DNA from: Icerya purchasi
Lineage: Eukaryota; Arthropoda; Insecta; Hemiptera; Monophlebidae
Assembly (NCBI GenBank): GCA_039619475.1
Contig: CM077115.1
Coordinates: 154,851,774-154,915,773, forward strand
Direction of reading: 5' to 3'
Length of the DNA stretch: 64,000 nt
A program made the position numbers and the translations under genes. Shown in pieces: positions 59,456 through 64,000 of this stretch; position 1 is the first letter of the stretch, and each line of letters opens with the position of its first letter. The notes below the pieces were generated by a model. That model ran no database searches. It worked only from the letters and a program-made list of their open reading frames with translations, and was not told the origin of the DNA.

Positions 59456-60166
59456 TTAAATTATAAATTTGCAGTATGTGTTATTAGCGCACGTCATAAC
59501 GGTTACACGTTTTGTAGACATTTTCACTGCAGGAGGAGCTTCCTTCGCAGCTTTCGATGCTAACGTTCTATCAGGTAGCAAATTCAGTCCCGTCTTGTCA
59601 ACATTAAAAATCTGGTCCAGAGAATAGTCACCACCGTCGTAAATTAAATCTCCTAATTGTATTTTTTCGCCACAAACATTCAACTGTCGAATTCGAATAA
59701 AAAGCTTTCCATCTACTCAACCAACCCTCACTAGCTGTAAAATTCTCACTTTCTCCTGGAAATTCTTGGAAAAGATTCTCACTTTCTCTTTGATGATAGG
59801 TTCTGATGTAGGGGAGTCATCGACTTCAACGTGAGTAAAACTACAAATAAACAGCTTCATTCGTTTTTGGTAAAGAAGAGAATTTCATGGTTTTTCTGTC
59901 AGTACCAATTACTACTGCACTTTTAGCGACGAATCTTTAGTTTTTCTTACAAACTCGACGCTAATCTCCGACTGGTGTTGCTAGGAAACGTTATATGAGG
60001 CAATGACTACACGTAGTGTTTCTCCTCGATCAAGTTTTTCGATGGCTTCGAGTTTTTTATCGATGGAAATGACGACTCGTTTACGTTTTGATTTTGTCGA
60101 GGTTTTTGTTTTTTTTTGTTTCGGTAACAAATTTACTTTTTGATTTGGCATCCATTTTTCAAACAC
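59456..60166 (-). pseudogene. pogo/Tigger (jerky-like) transposase remnant
   Basis: The N-terminal piece (59981-60166) contains KRKRVVISIDKKLEAIEKLD then RGETLRVVIASYNVS, the CENP-B/pogo-type helix-turn-helix. Shifting frames then give EISVEFVRKTKDSS, SEPIIKEKVRIF (second DNA-binding domain) and TASEGWLSRWK (59705-59735), followed after one frameshift by QLNVCGEKIQL, DQIFNVDKTGLNLLP (first catalytic Asp in N-V-D, where the family has NVDETGL) and STKRVTVMTCANNTYCKF, ending at a stop (59456). The remaining DDE catalytic half is absent. DDE-transposon families cut out and reinsert DNA at TA; this copy cannot. Family assignment rests on the ordered motifs. Confidence 0.85.
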
Positions 60167-60562
60167 GGCAAAAACACGAAATTAAGAACATACAGAGTTT
60201 TTCAACCGATGGACTAAAAAAAATACACATACATTATAGGAACAGAAAAATGTTTTACATCGCGTATCAATTTTGCCCGCGCATCAACTCAACAAAAAAA
60301 TAACATATGTCTCCTACTCGAATATAACGATTAATAATACGTATAATTGGAGAAAATGACAATTATATTTCTCACGTACACCCGTCTCGTCGCGTTTCGG
60401 TATTAACATAATCAGTGGCGTCATGTAAAGATAAGCGTTTTCTAATCGTGCACAATCGTTTTTCCGTTGTTACTATGAAAATAACGATTAAATCGGATAC
60501 AAAAAAAAATTAACCCACTTTTTGGCATCGGTTTTAACCGGAGAAATTGGATGCATTTTTTT

Positions 60563-60587
60563 GCTCGGTTAAACGGAGGCTATACTG
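60563..60587 (-). mobile_element. Tigger-type terminal inverted repeat
   Basis: On the minus strand, directly after a TA, the sequence starts CAGTATAGCCTCCGTTTAAC, the CAGTA..CC(C/T) form of Tigger ends, 5' of the transposase remnant at 59.5-60.2 kb and in the right orientation. The matching end on the other side was not found (nothing similar between 58.5 and 59.5 kb), so the 3' half of the element is lost. Confidence 0.7.
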
Positions 60588-62410
60588 TATATGTATATGA
60601 TGTCACCGTCTTTTAAGGACCAAAGCACAATGTTTATTTGGGCCGGGGATTTTCCTTTTGATTTGCGACTCATCGTTTCAATACACCATGGAAAATAGTA
60701 ATGTACCAGGAGGATTAGCTAGACTAAGACACCGAGTGCGCAGCTTTGTCGTCAGCCCTTAATAGGTAAGTAGTTATTTGTATAATCAATGAAAAAAGTT
60801 ATTCCACGAAATATTTCATGAAAGTTTTATGACGCAGCAACCGCTCGTAAATCGCTCATTAAATACAAGAACGTCATAACTCAAAATTCGCAAAAAACGC
60901 AAATTAACATTTCGATTTACTATAATTTGAACGGTATTCCAAGGACAATGCTCACATTTTGTCCAGTTTCTTATTTACTTAATATCGGGCATTCTAACCC
61001 CTCTAATTGCACTCATATAAAATGCATGTCAACTATATACACGTTACTTAAATTCGCTATTTTTTGAGTTATCATGTTATTGTATTTAATGAGCGATATG
61101 TTAGACAATGAAAAATTAAATACATTGGTATCGGATATAACGACAAAAACCGGTTAGAACGAGCAGATTATTTCCCTCCTCTCTAGTAACCGATTTTTTC
61201 TAGTGTGTATATTAGAAAATTCGGAAAACGCTTATATAATCGAACGTTAATAATGGTAATAATAAAAGGATTATTGCTAAAAGGTGTACTAAAATGTCAA
61301 GTCTAAAACTCTGTAAGTGGAAAATCGCTTGTGGTACGTGGGAAAAGTCGTAATATAAAACGGTGAAGATAAAAAAAACTGATATAAGAAGGCTCGCGTG
61401 TCTGTCGATGCGTGATAGTTTACACAATTAAGTACTATACACTCTCGTTTGTGGTGGGATGATTATTATACAAGTTCGGATAGTAGCAATAATAATATCG
61501 AAGAAAGAAGAGAAAAAGGCGGGGTCTAAGTGGCGGATTAGAAATAGAGTTGGTTCGGTGACAAAAGTGTAATATATTGTGGCCAATTTTCTGCCGCTTA
61601 CCAGACATTGTTTTTCGTCGGTAAATTTTAATCGAGAAGAAGGTCTCTCTAGTTATTATTTAAATGATTTTAAAATTCTGGAAATCGTTTAGTTTATTTA
61701 TTTGCATGATTATAGTGAATAATATTGTTTAAAATCTGCTTTGATTCAAATGTATTTGAAAATTAGCGGTACTTAAAGGTGTGTTAACAAAATGTTGGTG
61801 TTTAATAAAAATAAAAAGTACATTTGAATGTATCGCTGATTGCAGTGTAGGAAATTATAAAAGAAATAAAGTTCGCTTTGGGGAGGAGAAAAAAAAAGAA
61901 ACGCAGAAGTCATCGAACAAAATTAGAACGGGAAATTTTCTGATAGGTTTAAAGTATTGACGATTAAAGCGACGAATTCGTTGTTTTACATGTAATTCAG
62001 ATTTTACATTAACGTTCATGCGATGAGATCGGTTTCTTTGCTTGTATTTCGAATTTATAATTTTTCGGCAGCTGTCATTCATTCTATTATTTCTATATAT
62101 TGGTTAACTAATTAGTTTATTTAATACATTTGTAAAGTTTAAAGCCTTTTTGGGTTTTCAGATTTTACCTAGGGAAATTTAATTTTATAAATTTTCAGTT
62201 TCATAATCTGATGTGTATTTTTTGATTCAGTATAAACAAAATTTCGCTGTTTTAATTTATTGTGAAATTATTTACGCGTACAGTACACAATTTCCTAGAA
62301 ATCTATCTGGCGATTATAGACTGGCCGAAGTAGAGATCTATAAAAACGATACTTAGTTGTACCGGTTTGGAAAGGTTTTCGCTCTGCCGGACTACTGTTG
62401 TATTCATATT
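60588..62410. other. No recognisable gene
   Basis: No motif-bearing frame or structured repeat. Confidence 0.5.
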
Positions 62411-62418
62411 GTGAGTGT

Positions 62419-62850
62419 TAAGGCCGTGTCCATGGGGGGGGGGGGGGGGGGGGGGGGTTAACCCCCCCATGAGAACTGAAATAGTTATTATAAATACAAA
62501 AAAATCTGAAAAAAAACACTAATTTAAAATAAATATTGATGATTTTTTAGGGTGTTTTTAGCTACTTTTAAAAGAAAAAAGAAAAAATATGCCCCATATT
62601 TTTAGGTATTTCATTAATATTTTATGCAAAAAATTTTTTATTACGAGTATAATTAATAACATATGTAATTTTTATTAATGTTCATATAAGGGGTAATTCA
62701 TTTATGTAAATTATTAATATATAAATCAAAATGATGGAAATTATTAATAGTACAAATATTAGTGAAAAATGTATTATAAAATAAATATGTAAAGAAAATC
62801 CCCCCCCCCCCCCCCCCCCCCCCCAAAAAAAAATTCTGGGCACGGGCCTG
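62419..62850. mobile_element. hAT-like MITE family B, copy 2 with G24/C25 tracts
   Basis: Colinear with 29645-30056 and bounded by a perfect 8-bp duplication GTGAGTGT (62411-62418, 62851-62858). The ends are TAAGGCCGTGTCC and, reversed, CAGGCCCGTGCCC. Inside the left end is a run of 24 G (62434-62457), and inside the right end a run of 25 C (62800-62824). Copy 1 has only short G- and C-rich patches at the same places, so the tracts expanded here. No coding capacity. Confidence 0.9.
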
Positions 62851-62858
62851 GTGAGTGT

Positions 62859-63090
62859 AGTTTTATCTGAAATTGAAATCTGTTTATTTTTAAATTTGTG
62901 TATGTGGAGTTTTTTTTTTTTTTTTTTTTTTTAGTAGAAAGAAATTTATTTGCCCAATCCGATTTAATAACTATATAATATTATTATAAGTTTAGTTAGA
63001 AGTCGTTTAATTTAAATAATTACAATCGGTATACGTTACAAGATAAAATCTTGTGAGGAGAGCATTTGAAAAAATGAGTACCCCTCCATA
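62859..63090. other. Short interval with T22 tract
   Basis: A T22 run lies at 62911-62932; nothing else. Confidence 0.5.
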
Positions 63091-63210
63091 TCTTCCATAT
63101 AGAATTTGTAGTTTGATATGTCTTCCATATAGAATTCGTAGTTTGATATGCCTTCCGTATAGAATTTGTAGTTTGATATGTCTTCCATATAGAATTCGTA
63201 GTTTGATATA
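63091..63210. repeat. 30-bp tandem array, four units in 60-bp alternation
   Basis: Four consecutive 30-bp units (63091, 63121, 63151, 63181) of the form tcttccatatagaatttgta plus GTTTGATATG. Units 1 and 3 have AATTTG, units 2 and 4 have AATTCG, so the array is a duplicated 60-bp dimer. Open frames exist on both strands (LPYRICSLIC and YGRHIKL repeats), a by-product of the 30-bp period (divisible by three). Without variable spacers it is not a CRISPR array. Confidence 0.95.
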
Positions 63211-63574
63211 TGGATATGTCTTTCGGCTGGTGTGTAAAACGACTATTGTATTTCGTTTTGGTCTTGAAGTCGAACTTTTGATCACAAAGTGAGTAAAATG
63301 TTCACAACACTATAGTAGTATAAATATAAATGTAAAACTTTAAATAAAATTTCTTGGCAAAAACATGAAATCAAATTGTTGATTACGCGATCGCTGTGAT
63401 TCATCACGGTAACGCTTTGCCCGAGGAACGCATTTTGCGAAATGACTCCCAGTCATACGACATTTCCATGTTAACACCGCAAACGATCGCCAGGAAATAT
63501 AAAAGAATGCGGTTAAATGTATAACGAACCATGTAATATTGCATTGGAATAATTCAAACTCTTGTACGTAGTTA
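63211..63574. other. No recognisable gene
   Basis: AT-rich; no feature seen. Confidence 0.5.
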
Positions 63575-63838
63575 CGTAAAGTAAAGTAAAGTGAGTTCCA
63601 TACCCTTGACAGGGCGTCGGGATTGTGAAGTTAAGGTTCACAATGTACTAAGCCCAACAGCACTAATGAGAGTAGGGGGGCCAGTTCCTTTCTCTCGGCC
63701 GCCTTTACTTTCCCAGATTTCTCTGGTACCCAATTATTTCAGGCTGGGTAAGCTTGGGAGCGACTTGGATCCGGGACGAGACAAGTCTCGAACCCGTGAC
63801 CTCCGACTTGGTAGCCAAGCACCTTTCTTCCTTTTTGT
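63575..63838 (-). mobile_element. tRNA-derived SINE (minus strand)
   Basis: On the minus strand a tRNA-like head has GCTTGGCTACCAAGTCGGAG and GGTCACGGGTTCGAGACTTG, the latter with a B-box GGTTCGAGA(C) (about 63785-63800). The body includes GTAAAGGCGGCCGAGAGAAA and the 3' end is a short (CTTTA)n repeat (63575-63592 as AGTAA on plus), a usual SINE tail. The 128-codon frame at 63591-63977 on the plus strand lies on the opposite strand of this SINE and is not a gene. Confidence 0.6.
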
Positions 63839-64000
63839 AGTGATGTACTCAGTTCTGAGCATAGGCGACTACCTACTTTTCTATGTTCTAGTGGGTACAG
63901 ATTTAGTGTTCGTGGCAATTATTGTATATTGTTCGCCACTGCCTTCCACGTCACTATTAGCGATTATTTATTTATGATAGTTCCTCTCGTCGCTTAGGTC
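63839..64000. other. Window end, nothing recognised
   Basis: No feature seen. Confidence 0.5.

Noticed and set aside
63091..63210. CRISPR array
   Set aside because: The 30-bp units are contiguous with no spacers, and the genome is eukaryotic.
63340..63410. Third Penelope end fragment
   Set aside because: Only a short GATCGCTGTGATTCA match to the Penelope end; the order of the other blocks is not kept.
63591..63977. 128-codon frame near the window end
   Set aside because: It is antisense to a tRNA-derived SINE with a B box; the RTRDLRLG-like peptide is the reverse of the promoter box.

Overview
This is a eukaryotic nuclear window: roughly two-thirds A+T, dense in (TA)n and mononucleotide tracts, with no operon structure, no long host reading frame, and a repeat content made of Jockey-, RTE- and I-type LINE remnants, a Penelope-like element, a pogo/Tigger transposase relic, hAT-like MITEs and tRNA-derived SINEs. 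That mix fits an arthropod, most likely an insect with a large, repeat-rich genome; the order cannot be fixed from the sequence alone. I found no host protein-coding gene I can support. The window reads as intergenic or intronic DNA that has collected old, broken mobile elements.

Layout. 0-6 kb: a palindromic (TA)n-flanked foldback element (22-576), a relative in the opposite orientation (from 3655), and a decayed Penelope-like retroelement on the minus strand (about 3893-5745) whose GIY-YIG endonuclease is broken by a (TA)n expansion. 7-18 kb: a SINE head (7.85 kb), two related LINE 3' ends (9.0 and 13.1 kb), a possible third (15.7 kb), a MITE (10.1 kb), a Jockey 3' end folded into an inverted repeat (11.3-11.7 kb), two inverted copies of a C-skewed repeat (13.6 and 15.5 kb) with a hAT-like MITE between them (14.65 kb), and a longer Jockey RT remnant (16.5-17.4 kb). 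18-26 kb: microsatellites, an 18-bp palindrome with a CACGTG core, a C-rich tract (19.6-20.8 kb), a 310-bp tandem dimer (22.1-22.5 kb) and a second copy of the 10.1-kb MITE (22.6 kb).

28-37 kb: a SINE (28.9 kb), a hAT-like MITE with perfect 8-bp target duplication (29.6 kb), a tRNA-Glu relic (30.6 kb), a second (TA)n-family element (31.7 kb), an RTE-like LINE 3' end with an (ATG)n tail (35.6-36.3 kb) and an inverted repeat around a TA tract (36.8 kb). 37-46 kb is poorest in recognisable repeats and locally richer in G+C; it holds one candidate 59-bp intron (41.48 kb) but no convincing coding exon. 46-64 kb: a third (TA)n-family element, a LINE RNase H remnant (48.3-49.0 kb), a MITE inserted into an open frame (51.9-52.3 kb), a Penelope end fragment (52.96 kb), a 20-bp/15-bp minisatellite (57.0 kb), a Tigger relic with its terminal repeat (59.5-60.6 kb), a second copy of the 29.6-kb MITE carrying matched G and C tracts (62.4 kb), a 4 x 30-bp tandem array (63.1 kb) and a SINE (63.6 kb).

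The parts do not work together as a system. I did not find an undescribed biological system. The points most worth a second look are structural: the (TA)n-bounded element family, the microsatellite that broke the Penelope endonuclease, the palindromic Jockey end, and two MITE families with readable target-site duplications.
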